The notes under the pieces: generated by a model
Told to the model about the DNA's origin: nothing
What the model saw: the letters and a program-made list of their open reading frames with translations, nothing else
Databases searched by the model: none
Shown: positions 9,379-18,041 of the stretch, in pieces
Numbering within the stretch: position 1 is the first letter of the stretch
How the letters are laid out: the number at the start of each line of letters is the position of its first letter
Origin: Pseudobacteriovorax antillogorgiicola
Lineage (GTDB): Bacteria > Bdellovibrionota_B > Oligoflexia > Oligoflexales > RGVZ01
Length of the DNA stretch: 64,000 nucleotides
Assembly: GCA_945898195.1 (NCBI GenBank)
Contig: CAMDHM010000002.1
Span: 96,874-160,873, forward strand
Direction of reading: 5' to 3'
Made by a program: the position numbers and the translations under genes

Positions 9379-9561
9379 ATGTCTGAGATTGTCGTTAAGC
9401 AACATCGCAGCCTGATTGGTCAGTCGGAAGCCAACAGGAAAGTTGTCAAAGCTCTGGGTCTGGGCCGCATTGGTCGGACCAAGATTCACAAGGACAACAA
9501 CTGCATCCGTGGAATGATCAACAAGATTAAGCACCTTGTTACGTATGAGCTTAAGGGTTGA
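9379..9561 (+). CDS. rpmD: 50S ribosomal protein L30
   Basis: L30 (60 aa) is a small 23S-binding protein. 'SLIGQSEANRKVVKALGLGR' matches the family pattern (S-x-IG..x-K..T..aLGL). It lies between rpsE and rplO as usual, with a 'aaggggaa' RBS. Confidence 0.94.
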   Translation: MSEIVVKQHRSLIGQSEANRKVVKALGLGRIGRTKIHKDNNCIRGMINKIKHLVTYELKG

Positions 9562-9563
9562 AC

Positions 9564-10037
9564 ATGCCAACCAAAAAACCTGAAACAGCAGTGATGAAGA
9601 CCCTTGGGAACGTGGCGCCAGCAAAAGGCTCCAATATCAAGGTAAAGCGTATTGGTCGCGGTATCGGTAGCGGGATGGGAAAAACCTCCGCCCGCGGTGG
9701 CAAAGGACAAACTGCCCGCGCCGGTGGCGGAATTCGCGCTGGTTTTGAAGGGGGCCAAATGCCTCTTTACCGGCGCCTTCCCAAGCGCGGATTCACCAAC
9801 TTGTTCACCAAGCGTTTTAACGCGATCAATGTCTCGGACTTGAATCGTTTTGAAGCAGGTGCCCACGTCGATCGTGAAGCATTAGCTAAGGCTGGACTTG
9901 TTCGTCATGATGATCTTCCGATGAAGCTTCTCGCTAAGGGGACGCTTGAGAAGAAGATTACGGTTGTTGTTAATAAAGCTAGTGCAGCGGCCAAGCAGGC
10001 CGTTGAAAAATTGGGTGGTAAAGTCGAGGAGATCTAA
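9564..10037 (+). CDS. rplO: 50S ribosomal protein L15
   Basis: L15 (157 aa from this start) is a late-assembly protein. The glycine-rich 'RGIGSGMGKTSARGGKGQ' and 'FEGGQMPLYRRLPKRGF' are diagnostic. The ORF track starts at the TTG at 9558, inside the rpmD stop region. The ATG at 9564 has 'aaggg' six bases upstream and is preferred. Confidence 0.95.
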   Translation: MPTKKPETAVMKTLGNVAPAKGSNIKVKRIGRGIGSGMGKTSARGGKGQTARAGGGIRAGFEGGQMPLYRRLPKRGFTNLFTKRFNAINVSDLNRFEAGAHVDREALAKAGLVRHDDLPMKLLAKGTLEKKITVVVNKASAAAKQAVEKLGGKVEEI

Positions 10038-10039
10038 GA

Positions 10040-11362
10040 GTGGCCCAGGCTATTTCGAAGCTACCGGAAGGCACGCTGAACCACCTACAGAAGAAGATCC
10101 TATATACATTAGGATTTCTTGCCATCTACCGGATTGGGGTACATGTCCCAATTCCGGGTGTAGACACGGAAGCCCTCAGCGAATTCTTCAAGACCCAAGG
10201 CGCGAACCTGTTCGGCATGTTTAACATGTTCTCAGGCGGCGCTCTTGAAAGATTCTCTGTGTTCGCTCTTGGAGTGATGCCTTATATTTCTGCGTCTATC
10301 ATCGCTCAGTTACTGACGGTGGTGGTTCCTCACCTCGAGGCTCTTTCTAAAGAAGGTGAGGCTGGGCGACGCAAGATCACGCAGTACACTCGTTATGGAA
10401 CGGTCGTGCTGGCTTTCGTTCAAGGCTACATGATTGCTAACACGTTAGAAGCCGCACCGTTTCAGGGCGGTTCCTTAGTCCTCACCGGTGGGTTTGGTTG
10501 GCGGATTTTGACGACGCTGTCTTTGACGGCTGGAACTGCATTCGTGATGTGGTTGGGTGAGCAAATCACGGAGCGCGGTGTTGGAAACGGTATGTCTCTG
10601 ATTATTTTTGCTGGCATCGTCGCTGGCTTGCCTCAGGTCATCGGTAATACTTACAGTCAGTTCGCCCATGCGCAGCTTGATTTGGCGCGTATTGCCTTGT
10701 TGGGTGGCGTGATAATCGCGGTGATCGCTGGTGTTGTGTTTTTGGAAAACGGCGTTCGTCAGGTGCCGATCCAATATGCCAAGAGGCAAGTGGGTGGGCG
10801 TATCTATGGCGGTCAGAATTCCCATCTTCCTATTCGTATCAACGCTGCAGGCGTGATCCCGCCGATCTTTGCGAGTTCCCTACTACAGTTCCCCCTAACC
10901 ATCTCGGCAGTGGCTCCAAACACGAGAATTGCAGCCTTTATCTCCGCCAATCTGCATCCGGGTGGATGGCTGTACAACAGCATGTACGTCGCGATGATTA
11001 TTTTCTTTGCCTACTTTTATACGTCCATCACTTTCAAGCCGGACGAAATTGCAGAGAATCTGAAAAAGCATGGTGGATTCGTCCCTGGAATTCGGCCTGG
11101 TGCCAAAACTGCTGAGTTTATGGAACGTATTGTCAGTCGTCTGACCTTGTCCGGTGCCCTTTATTTATCAGCGATCTGTGTTTTGCCAACGATCCTGACC
11201 GGCAATTTTAACGTTCAGTTTTATTTCGGTGGAACTAGCCTTTTGATCGTTGTGGGCACGGCTCTTGAGACGTTCCGGCAGATTGAGGCTCACCGACAGA
11301 GTTTGCGGTATGACTCTTTCTTGAAGCGCGGCACGATTCGTCCTCGGAGAGGAACGGTATGA
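10040..11362 (+). CDS. secY: Protein translocase subunit SecY
   Basis: SecY (440 aa) is the ten-helix channel of the SecYEG translocon in the inner membrane. The opening 'KKILYTLGFLAIYRIGVHVP', the plug region 'FNMFSGGALERFSVFALGVM' and the C-terminal 'EIAENLKKHGGFVPGIRPG' are typical. It starts with a GTG two bases after rplO and overlaps adk by four bases (ATGA). Confidence 0.98.
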   Translation: MAQAISKLPEGTLNHLQKKILYTLGFLAIYRIGVHVPIPGVDTEALSEFFKTQGANLFGMFNMFSGGALERFSVFALGVMPYISASIIAQLLTVVVPHLEALSKEGEAGRRKITQYTRYGTVVLAFVQGYMIANTLEAAPFQGGSLVLTGGFGWRILTTLSLTAGTAFVMWLGEQITERGVGNGMSLIIFAGIVAGLPQVIGNTYSQFAHAQLDLARIALLGGVIIAVIAGVVFLENGVRQVPIQYAKRQVGGRIYGGQNSHLPIRINAAGVIPPIFASSLLQFPLTISAVAPNTRIAAFISANLHPGGWLYNSMYVAMIIFFAYFYTSITFKPDEIAENLKKHGGFVPGIRPGAKTAEFMERIVSRLTLSGALYLSAICVLPTILTGNFNVQFYFGGTSLLIVVGTALETFRQIEAHRQSLRYDSFLKRGTIRPRRGTV

Positions 11363-12006
11363 TCGTCGTTCTGACGGGGGCTCCCGGTGCCGGTAAAGGC
11401 ACTCAGGCGGATTTGCTGGCATCTCAGGGTGGGTACCGTAAGGTTTCAACCGGCGATGCACTTAGGAAGCATGTTCGGACAAAATCCCCGATTGGACTTC
11501 AAGCCGAGGCCGTTATGGCGCGGGGCGAATTGGTGTCTGACGAGATTCTTTTTCAGATTCTCCGTGAAGAGCTTGGGCCGGATTCGCAGGAGAAGATTCT
11601 TTTGGACGGCTATCCAAGAAATGTGGCTCAGGCCCAGACGTTGGACTCCCTTAAAGAAATGCACCCAGTTGTGGTGGCGATCCATCTCGACGTAGATTCT
11701 GTGGAGTTAGTGACCCGGTTGAGTGGACGGAGGGTCTGTTCGAGTTGTGGTGCGACCTATCATGTGTCCATGACGCCATCTAAGATCTCGGGCATTTGTG
11801 ATAAATGCGGCGGAGCCCTGCAGCAGCGTACAGACGATCGTGAAGAGAGTGTCCGTACAAGGCTGTCGGTTTACGAGTCAATGACAAAGCCAGTCCTCGA
11901 ATATTATAGGGGAAAAGGGCTTTATCATCGGGTCGATGGTAAGGGAAGTACGCAAGATGTGTTTCGTAAATTGGTGGGCAGCCTTGATGGGCTGAGTCTC
12001 TCGTGA
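11359..12006 (+). CDS. adk: Adenylate kinase, zinc-containing LID
   Basis: Adk (215 aa) interconverts AMP + ATP and 2 ADP in the cytoplasm. The P-loop 'GAPGAGKGT' is at residues 7-15, and 'DGYPRN' and the LID domain follow. The LID carries four cysteines ('CSSCG' and 'CDKCG'), indicating a zinc-binding LID. The ATG overlaps the secY stop. No map gene lies between adk and infA. Confidence 0.97.
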   Translation: MIVVLTGAPGAGKGTQADLLASQGGYRKVSTGDALRKHVRTKSPIGLQAEAVMARGELVSDEILFQILREELGPDSQEKILLDGYPRNVAQAQTLDSLKEMHPVVVAIHLDVDSVELVTRLSGRRVCSSCGATYHVSMTPSKISGICDKCGGALQQRTDDREESVRTRLSVYESMTKPVLEYYRGKGLYHRVDGKGSTQDVFRKLVGSLDGLSLS

Positions 12007-12100
12007 GTCTGAAAGCCTAAAAAGCTTGCAGGTGAAGTTGCTTTAGGTTAGTTTGCCGCACCTTTGTGTCCACAGGGGTGTGCCTTTTTGAAAGAGCGGA

Positions 12101-12319
12101 ATGCCAAAAGAAGAAGTCATTGAAGTCGAAGGCGTTGTTAAAGAACCGCTCCCAAATGCGATGTTCAGGGTTCGGCTAGAGAACGGACACGAGGTTCTCG
12201 CCCATATTAGTGGAAAGATGAGGATGCACTTCATCAAGATCCTTCCAGGGGATAAGGTGAAGTTGGAAATATCGCCCTACGATTTAACGCGTGGGCGGAT
12301 TACATACCGCGCAAAGTAG
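12101..12319 (+). CDS. infA: Translation initiation factor IF-1
   Basis: IF-1 (72 aa) is an S1/OB-fold protein that occupies the ribosomal A-site during initiation. '[20 protein letters not shown]', '[16 protein letters not shown]' and the ending '[12 protein letters not shown]' are diagnostic. It is preceded by a 94-base gap after adk, which could hold an internal promoter, though none is convincing. Confidence 0.98.
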   Translation: MPKEEVIEVEGVVKEPLPNAMFRVRLENGHEVLAHISGKMRMHFIKILPGDKVKLEISPYDLTRGRITYRAK

Positions 12320-12357
12320 CACCGGATTTCGCCAGTTTTAAAAGGGAATGGTGGGTT

Positions 12358-12471
12358 ATGAAAGTCAGAGCAAGCGTGAAGCCAATTTGTGAGAAGTGCA
12401 AGGTTATCCGCCGCAAGAACGTCGTGCGGGTGATTTGCTCAGTTGGCAAGCATAAGCAGAAGCAGGGGTAA
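12358..12471 (+). CDS. rpmJ: 50S ribosomal protein L36, zinc-binding
   Basis: This gene is too short for the ORF track. The ATG at 12358 gives a 37-residue protein reading [16 protein letters not shown]...[11 protein letters not shown]. The C-x2-C ... C-x4-H zinc ribbon is complete, which makes it the C+ form of L36. It sits between infA and rpsM, its canonical position, and stops 7 bases before rpsM. Confidence 0.96.
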   Translation: MKVRASVKPICEKCKVIRRKNVVRVICSVGKHKQKQG

Positions 12472-12478
12472 GGGATCC

Positions 12479-12856
12479 ATGGCACGTATTGCAGGTGTAG
12501 ACCTTCCAGGTCAAAAACGTATCGAAATCGCTCTTACGAGCATCTTTGGAATTGGTCGCAGAACTGCGCAGCAGGTTGTTCGCGAGGCTGGGCTTAAGCC
12601 TGAAGTTCGCGCGGCAGACCTTGATTCCAATGAAGTCAACGCACTCCGCAAGGTGATCGACAGCAAGTTGGTTGTCGAAGGTGATCTGCGTCGTGAAATC
12701 GCTTTGGCGGTAAAGCGGCTCATGGACCTAAACTGCACGCGTGGCATCCGCCATCGCAAAGGTTTACCAGTCCGTGGACAGCGCACCAAGACGAATGCTC
12801 GTACCCGTAAAGGTCCGCGCAAGACGATCGCTGGCAAGAAAAAAGCTCCTACTTGA
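12479..12856 (+). CDS. rpsM: 30S ribosomal protein S13
   Basis: S13 (125 aa) forms intersubunit bridges in the 30S head. The true start is the ATG at 12479 ('[14 protein letters not shown]'); the track start at 12443 lies inside rpmJ. '[12 protein letters not shown]' and the C-terminal '[20 protein letters not shown]' are typical. An 'aaggga' RBS lies upstream. Confidence 0.97.
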   Translation: MARIAGVDLPGQKRIEIALTSIFGIGRRTAQQVVREAGLKPEVRAADLDSNEVNALRKVIDSKLVVEGDLRREIALAVKRLMDLNCTRGIRHRKGLPVRGQRTKTNARTRKGPRKTIAGKKKAPT

Positions 12857-12876
12857 TAGAAAGGTAGCAAATAGTC

Positions 12877-13275
12877 ATGGCAACTAAACCAGCAGCAACT
12901 GGTCTTAAGAAGAAGAAAGTCAAACGCAACGTCCCAGCAGGGGTGGTGCACATAAAGGCTAGCTTCAACAACACACTCATTACATTCACCGACGTCAATG
13001 GCGATGTGGTGGCTTGGTCGAGTTCGGGTAGCAAGGGTTTTAAAGGGTCGCGTAAAAGCACACCATTTGCAGCGCAAATGGCGGCTGAGGAAGCGTCTCG
13101 CAAGGCAATGGATTCCGGCATGCGTACAGTTTCTGTTCTCGTTAGCGGTCCCGGTTCGGGCCGTGAGAGTGCAGTTCGTGCGATCGCAGCAGCTGGAATG
13201 CGCGTGGCCATGATTAAGGATGTAACCCCGATCCCGCACAACGGCTGCCGTCCATCGAAGCGCCGTCGGGTTTAA
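12877..13275 (+). CDS. rpsK: 30S ribosomal protein S11
   Basis: S11 (132 aa) is part of the 30S platform. '[20 protein letters not shown]' and the ending '[17 protein letters not shown]' are diagnostic, with an N-terminal Lys-rich arm. It follows rpsM by 20 bases. Confidence 0.98.
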   Translation: MATKPAATGLKKKKVKRNVPAGVVHIKASFNNTLITFTDVNGDVVAWSSSGSKGFKGSRKSTPFAAQMAAEEASRKAMDSGMRTVSVLVSGPGSGRESAVRAIAAAGMRVAMIKDVTPIPHNGCRPSKRRRV

Positions 13276-13303
13276 TCAACAGTATTGAAGAAGGGGATAT
13301 CCA

Positions 13304-13930
13304 GTGGCCCGTTATACCGGTCCAGTTTGCAGGCTCTGTCGTCGTGAAGGCGAGAAGCTCTTTTTGAAGGGCGACCGTTGCTTCACCGACCGTTGTTCGT
13401 TTGAGCGTCGTGGTTACGCGCCTGGTCAGCATGGCCAGCGTCGTACGAAGCTCTCCGAATTTGGCGTGCAGATGCGTGAAAAGCAAAAAGTGAAGCGTGT
13501 TTACGGTCTTCTTGAACGTCCTCTTCGCAACTTGTTTGCTAAGTCGGACAAAGAGCGCGGTGTGACGTCTGAGACGTTCTTCCGTAATCTTGAGCTTCGT
13601 TTGGACAACGTCGTGTACCGCATGGGCTTTGCCCGTAGCCGTAACGAAGCGAAACAGATCGTTCGTCATAATCATATCCTTGTTAATGGCAAGCGCTGCA
13701 ACATTCCTAGTGCACGCATGAGCGTTGGTAGTGAAGTCAGCTTGGAAGCCGTTAGTCAGAAACAAGCGCGTTTTACGCTTGCGACCGACTTGTTTTCAAA
13801 GCGCGCGGCACTTCCGTGGTTCCAAGTGGATCATACGAAGTACACTGGAAAAGTGACTGCCGAACCGACGCGTGCTGACATTCATATGAATGTGAAAGAG
13901 CGTCTCATCGTTGAATTGTACAACAAGTAA
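13304..13930 (+). CDS. rpsD: 30S ribosomal protein S4, zinc-type
   Basis: S4 (208 aa) nucleates 30S assembly and contributes to fidelity. The N-terminus carries 'CRLCRREG...CFTDRCSFERR', a four-cysteine zinc site of the C+ type. The S4 RNA-binding domain is 'RLDNVVYRMGFARSRNEAKQ'. It starts at a GTG (13304). It lies between rpsK and rpoA as in the standard alpha operon. Confidence 0.97.
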   Translation: MARYTGPVCRLCRREGEKLFLKGDRCFTDRCSFERRGYAPGQHGQRRTKLSEFGVQMREKQKVKRVYGLLERPLRNLFAKSDKERGVTSETFFRNLELRLDNVVYRMGFARSRNEAKQIVRHNHILVNGKRCNIPSARMSVGSEVSLEAVSQKQARFTLATDLFSKRAALPWFQVDHTKYTGKVTAEPTRADIHMNVKERLIVELYNK

Positions 13931-13965
13931 TTTTGTTGTCCTGATATGGTCGGGGGAAAAACGCC

Positions 13966-14976
13966 ATGCATCGTAACTGGCAAGGTTTGATCAAGCCAAA
14001 GAATATTGAAACGGAAGCGCTTACGGAAACGTACGGCAAATTCGTGGCGAAGCCCTTGGAGCGAGGCTACGGCTTAACTCTAGGTAACTCATTGCGCCGT
14101 GCCCTTCTCGCAAGCCTCAATGGCGCTGCGATTGTGGCTGTGCGCATTGCAGGGGTCGATCACGAATTTTCGACGATCCAGGGCGTGAAAGAGGATGTCA
14201 CGGACATCATTCTTAACCTCAAGCAAGTCAATCTTCGTTACCTTGGTGAGAAAGACAGCAGTATTTCTATCAAGGCCTCGTCGGCGGGTATTGTTCGGGC
14301 AAAAGATATCATCACTAGCGGTGATGTCGAGATTCTGAACCCGGAGCAAATTATTGCGACGGTCGGAGCTGACGGATCCTTGGATATGGAGATGGTCGTT
14401 CGCCACGGGCGCGGCTATGTTTCAGCTGAAAACAACCGCTCGGAAGATCTTCCAGCCGAGTTTATTGCAATTGATTCGATTTTTGCTCCCGTTCGTCGCG
14501 TATCCTACAATGTATCGAATGCGCGCGTTGGTCAGATGACGGATTACGATAAACTGACCCTCGAAATTTGGACGAACGGTGCTGTGCGCCCTGATGATGC
14601 CCTTGCCTACTCGGCTAAGATCATCAAGGAACAATTGACCATTTTCGTGAACTTCGATGAAGACGAAGAAGAAGAGCAGCGCCGGTCCGAAGAGACCAAG
14701 CCAGTTAACGCGTCCTTGAACGACAATTTGTTTAAGACGGTTGACTCGCTGGAGCTGAGTGTTCGCGCGGCCAATTGTCTCGAGAACGCGAATATCAAGT
14801 TCATTGGTGAGCTCGTGACCAAGTCTGAGGGCGAGATGCTGAAGACGAAAAACTTCGGTCGCAAGTCCTTGAATGAGATCAAGGACATTTTGGCTGAAAT
14901 GGGTCTGTCGCTGGGAATGAAGATCGATGGTTTCGATCCATCGACCCTGCGTTCAAAAGACCAGGAACACAATTAG
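13966..14976 (+). CDS. rpoA: RNA polymerase subunit alpha
   Basis: RpoA (336 aa) dimerises to assemble RNA polymerase and binds UP elements and activators through its C-terminal domain. 'EPLERGYGLTLGNSLRRALL'-like sequence (here KPLERGYGLTLGNSLRR) marks the N-terminal domain. The acidic linker 'DEDEEEEQRRSEE' leads to a C-terminal HhH domain with 'LGRKSLNEIKDIL'-like 'FGRKSLNEIKDILAEMGLSL'. Confidence 0.98.
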   Translation: MHRNWQGLIKPKNIETEALTETYGKFVAKPLERGYGLTLGNSLRRALLASLNGAAIVAVRIAGVDHEFSTIQGVKEDVTDIILNLKQVNLRYLGEKDSSISIKASSAGIVRAKDIITSGDVEILNPEQIIATVGADGSLDMEMVVRHGRGYVSAENNRSEDLPAEFIAIDSIFAPVRRVSYNVSNARVGQMTDYDKLTLEIWTNGAVRPDDALAYSAKIIKEQLTIFVNFDEDEEEEQRRSEETKPVNASLNDNLFKTVDSLELSVRAANCLENANIKFIGELVTKSEGEMLKTKNFGRKSLNEIKDILAEMGLSLGMKIDGFDPSTLRSKDQEHN

Positions 14977-14994
14977 GATCACGGAGCACGTGTT

Positions 14995-15372
14995 ATGAAC
15001 CACGGTTTTGGATATCGTAAACTTGGCCGCAAAACGGCTCATCGTAAGGCGCTTTTGCGCAACATGGCAACCTCGATGGTTCTTCATGAACGCATTGAAA
15101 CCACGCTGCACAAGGCAAAAGAACTTAGTAGTGTTGTAGAAAAGCTGATCACCTTGGGAAAAAGAGGTGATCTTCATGCGCGCCGGCAGGCGGCTAGCTT
15201 TTTCTTTGATGATGCGGCTGTCGCGAAGGTCTTTGCTGACCTAGGACCGCGTTTCAGGGAACGTTCGGGTGGTTATACCCGGATTTTACGCCGGGGCCAT
15301 CGGGCCGGTGACAATGCTGAACTTGCTACGATTGAATTCGTAGACTTCAAGTTTGTCGCTGCAGCGAAGTAA
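14995..15372 (+). CDS. rplQ: 50S ribosomal protein L17
   Basis: L17 (125 aa) lies near the tunnel exit. '[20 protein letters not shown]' and the ending '[20 protein letters not shown]' are diagnostic. It is the last gene of the superoperon and is followed 38 bases later by a strong intrinsic terminator. Confidence 0.98.
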   Translation: MNHGFGYRKLGRKTAHRKALLRNMATSMVLHERIETTLHKAKELSSVVEKLITLGKRGDLHARRQAASFFFDDAAVAKVFADLGPRFRERSGGYTRILRRGHRAGDNAELATIEFVDFKFVAAAK

Positions 15373-15410
15373 TTAGGGGTTATTACACCCTTATTCCTCT
15401 GTTTCATAAG

Positions 15411-15443
15411 CCTTCCCTGGAATTTCCAGGGGAGGTTTTTTTT
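15411..15443 (+). terminator. Intrinsic terminator of the ribosomal superoperon
   Basis: CCTTCCCTGG, loop AATTT, CCAGGGGAGG forms a 10-bp stem with one G-T wobble, directly followed by eight T residues. It lies just downstream of rplQ and closes the 14.5-kb co-directional operon. Confidence 0.92.
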
Positions 15444-15503
15444 ATCGGCTAAGATTTGATAGATTAGATACGGATCCAATTCTTACTGGTTGCGGGGTGG
15501 CGG

Positions 15504-15938
15504 ATGAGAATATTGAAACCTTTCCTTGTTTTACTTTTAGGGACGCTTTTGGTTTCCTGTATCGGGGACGAATCCCTGATAAACACGCTGGATCGCGCTG
15601 TCTTCAGTCGATCTGGTAGTTTTATTTTTTCTTCCTATTCCCCAATTACTTTAAAAGAGATCCACTTGGATCTCGAGGAACTCCGCGGGAAGAAGGTTTT
15701 AATCGAGGGCCGGGTCGTTGAAACAGGTAAGCATCATACTTTTTTCATTATGGAAGATGATTCTGCGCGCATGCTCGTTGTTCTGACGCGTTACCCAAAT
15801 ATCCTTCCCGACCTTGGGACGCGGAATGGCAAGATTGTTCGCGTGCTCGGAATCGTTGGGAATGGTAAAAAAGGCCTTCCAGTGGTGATGGCTTCAGCCA
15901 TCAGGACGTCACCTGAAGTTAAATCAGACAAGTCCTGA
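15504..15938 (+). CDS. Predicted lipoprotein with OB-fold domain
   Basis: The 144-aa protein starts with a hydrophobic signal peptide ending in a lipobox-like 'LLVSC' (Cys about residue 19), so it is probably a lipoprotein. Residues about 50-135 ('GKKVLIEGRVVETGKHHTFF' onward) resemble a small OB-fold of the kind found in periplasmic nucleotide- or metal-binding proteins. No specific family was recognised. It is followed after 29 bases by the LptF/G-type permease gene, suggesting a two-gene envelope operon. Function unknown. Confidence 0.7.
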   Translation: MRILKPFLVLLLGTLLVSCIGDESLINTLDRAVFSRSGSFIFSSYSPITLKEIHLDLEELRGKKVLIEGRVVETGKHHTFFIMEDDSARMLVVLTRYPNILPDLGTRNGKIVRVLGIVGNGKKGLPVVMASAIRTSPEVKSDKS

Positions 15939-15967
15939 CTGATCATTTTAATTCGTTAGGCCATTGC

Positions 15968-17062
15968 TTGCGTCTTTTTTATTACATTCTCAAAGATTTT
16001 TTCAAGTTTGTCGTAAGCGCAATGTTTTTGACGCTGTTCTTATTCCTTCTTTTTGACTTCATTCATAAAACGACGCGTTATTTTCCTCGGTATAAGCCAT
16101 CGGCTGCACTTGTTTTCAAAATGTATCTTTATCAGTTGCCCAGCCATATTTTGCAGGCCATGCCAATTGCATCCTTATTGGCATCGGTCATTTGCATGGT
16201 CCTTCTAGGTCGAACCAATGAATTGACGGCGATGCGGGCTGCTGGAATGGGTCCGCTTCGTATTGGGGCTCCCCTATTTGCCGGAGGTATCATCCTGGCG
16301 ATTACGGGATGGATCCTCAATGAGCACATCATTCCCGTTAGCTCCGAGCGAATGCATTACATTCAGGAGGTTCAGATTGAGGGTACGCCCTCGTTTGAGA
16401 TCGCCCAGGGTGTGAGCTGGCTGAGGCAGGGCAACAAGATTTATAATTTTGGTAAATATGATCCCGAATTGAGGTCCTTTCAGCAGCTTAGGATTTCTAT
16501 CATTCGCTCTGATTTTACTGCTGATCAGGCTATTGAGGCGGTTTCGGCGAAAAGTATCGGCAAGGATCAAGGCTGGTTGTTATCGAATGTGTCGATCATG
16601 AAATTTGATGATCAAGGCAACGTCATACAACATCGAAAACAGGATTCAATGCTCATTGATTTCCCAATTGATGTTCAAAAACTTCAAAAAGAACGCCGGA
16701 TGCCAAGTGAGATGAGCCGAAGAGAATTGCGATCGCAACTCAAAGGTGAAGAGAATTCTGGGCGGGACATCCTACCGCTGAAGGTGGATTACCACGTAAA
16801 GCTGGCCTTCCCCTTTGCAGCACTTGTGGTCAGCCTGCTTGGCTTGAAGTTTATGTACAGCTCAGAGCGCTCTCCGGAGACGGCCAAAAGCATCCTCATT
16901 GCCCTCGGAATTGGAATGAGCTACTGGGTCCTGCTCAATTCTTTTTTGGCGTTGGGAAGGCGCGGAAACGTCTCTCCCCTGGTAAGTGCCTGGGCAGCCA
17001 ACGTTATTTTGCTAGTCATTGTCCTTTGGGACGGCTGGCGCGCCAGGGTTATTTCACGATAA
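15968..17062 (+). CDS. LptF/LptG-family lipopolysaccharide-export permease
   Basis: The 364-aa protein has the YjgP/YjgQ layout: N-terminal membrane helices ('MRLFYYILKDFFKFVVSAMF', then 'QLPSHILQAMPIASLLASV'), the family block 'GRTNELTAMRAAGMG', a periplasmic beta-rich domain (about 110-250), and three C-terminal helices. LptF and LptG form the inner-membrane part of the LPS export ABC transporter LptB2FG. Only one member is here, and it could be either F or G. The start is a TTG at 15968. The 3' end overlaps the convergent surA gene by 14 bases. Confidence 0.85.
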   Translation: MRLFYYILKDFFKFVVSAMFLTLFLFLLFDFIHKTTRYFPRYKPSAALVFKMYLYQLPSHILQAMPIASLLASVICMVLLGRTNELTAMRAAGMGPLRIGAPLFAGGIILAITGWILNEHIIPVSSERMHYIQEVQIEGTPSFEIAQGVSWLRQGNKIYNFGKYDPELRSFQQLRISIIRSDFTADQAIEAVSAKSIGKDQGWLLSNVSIMKFDDQGNVIQHRKQDSMLIDFPIDVQKLQKERRMPSEMSRRELRSQLKGEENSGRDILPLKVDYHVKLAFPFAALVVSLLGLKFMYSSERSPETAKSILIALGIGMSYWVLLNSFLALGRRGNVSPLVSAWAANVILLVIVLWDGWRARVISR

Positions 17063-18041
17063 TTTCAATTTTTGACCGAAGCCGTTGTTCAGATAGCCAA
17101 CGGCGCGTTTGATTAGCGAGTTCGGCATTACGTATCTCAGCCTCAAGCTCAGCTTTCTTCTTTTGCATGTCCTTACCGAGCGAAACCTTACGACTCTCAA
17201 CCTTGAAGATCAGAATGCTGGAACCAATCTCAATCGGTGGTGTCACGCCTCCGACGTCGAGGCGTTCAATCTCCTTACGGATTGCTGGGGCAAGATCTTT
17301 GAGGCGTACGCCCTCCAAAAGACCCCCGTTGGCAGCTTTTTGGCGGTCGTCGGAATACAGTTTTACGGCGTCATCAAATGGGGCGCCAGCCTCGATTTTA
17401 CTGCGAGCTTCCCGTGCGAGAGACCGCTTTGCCTCGGAGATTACTTCACCAGACCCGTCTGGGATTACGATTGAAATCTGGCGCAATACGATCTCAACAA
17501 GGTCTGAGGCGGAACCCGATCGCTTCATATAAGCCGTTTCCAGGTCCCTGTCCGTGACCTTAATCAGGGGTGCGATAACCCTTCGCTGAAATCGCCCAAG
17601 GATAATCTGGTGGCGAAAGTCCTGCTTATAGTCTTCGTAGGACTTATTTTCTTTGGCAAGAAATGACTGCAGCCCATGCTTATCCAGCCCTTTGCCGCTT
17701 AAAAAATCAGAGATCTCGGTCTCGAGCTCGTCATCTGAAACGTCAAGTTCGAGCTCTTTGGCTTTTTGTTGGATCAATTGAAAGTTAATGAGGTCTTGGG
17801 TCGCCTTTTCAAATGGTGGCGATTGCTCCGTTGCAGGAAACTCCGACACCGTAACCAAAGGTCCGGTTTCAACTTTGGTGGCAACATCACTGTAAAGGAA
17901 GGGTTGCCCGTTGACGGAACCAAGAACTCTATCCACTAAAATTTCGGCTGCCATCGCCGGAAAGCCCAGTCCGACCGATAAGGCAGCAATCAGGATCGTG
18001 GCGAGGTAATTGGGATTGAGTTGAGCGCGGCCTCGAGCCAT
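17049..18041 (-). CDS. surA: SurA-like periplasmic peptidyl-prolyl isomerase/chaperone
   Basis: The 330-aa protein has a signal peptide (hydrophobic stretch to 'GFPAMAAE'), a SurA N-terminal region ('DRVLGSVNGQPFLYSDV', 'ATQDLINFQLIQQKAKELEL') and a parvulin-like domain after about residue 175. It ends in a helical C-terminal region. SurA chaperones outer-membrane proteins across the periplasm. Only one parvulin domain is apparent, versus two in E. coli SurA. The gene's 5' end overlaps ppiC by 52 bases, and it is last in the top6B-top6A-mfd-ppiC-surA run. Confidence 0.8.
   Translation of the reverse strand: MARGRAQLNPNYLATILIAALSVGLGFPAMAAEILVDRVLGSVNGQPFLYSDVATKVETGPLVTVSEFPATEQSPPFEKATQDLINFQLIQQKAKELELDVSDDELETEISDFLSGKGLDKHGLQSFLAKENKSYEDYKQDFRHQIILGRFQRRVIAPLIKVTDRDLETAYMKRSGSASDLVEIVLRQISIVIPDGSGEVISEAKRSLAREARSKIEAGAPFDDAVKLYSDDRQKAANGGLLEGVRLKDLAPAIRKEIERLDVGGVTPPIEIGSSILIFKVESRKVSLGKDMQKKKAELEAEIRNAELANQTRRWLSEQRLRSKIEIIVK

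Noticed and set aside
12511-13239. 242-aa minus-strand ORF opposite rpsM/rpsK
   Set aside because: Antisense to two ribosomal genes, no RBS or domain; shadow ORF.
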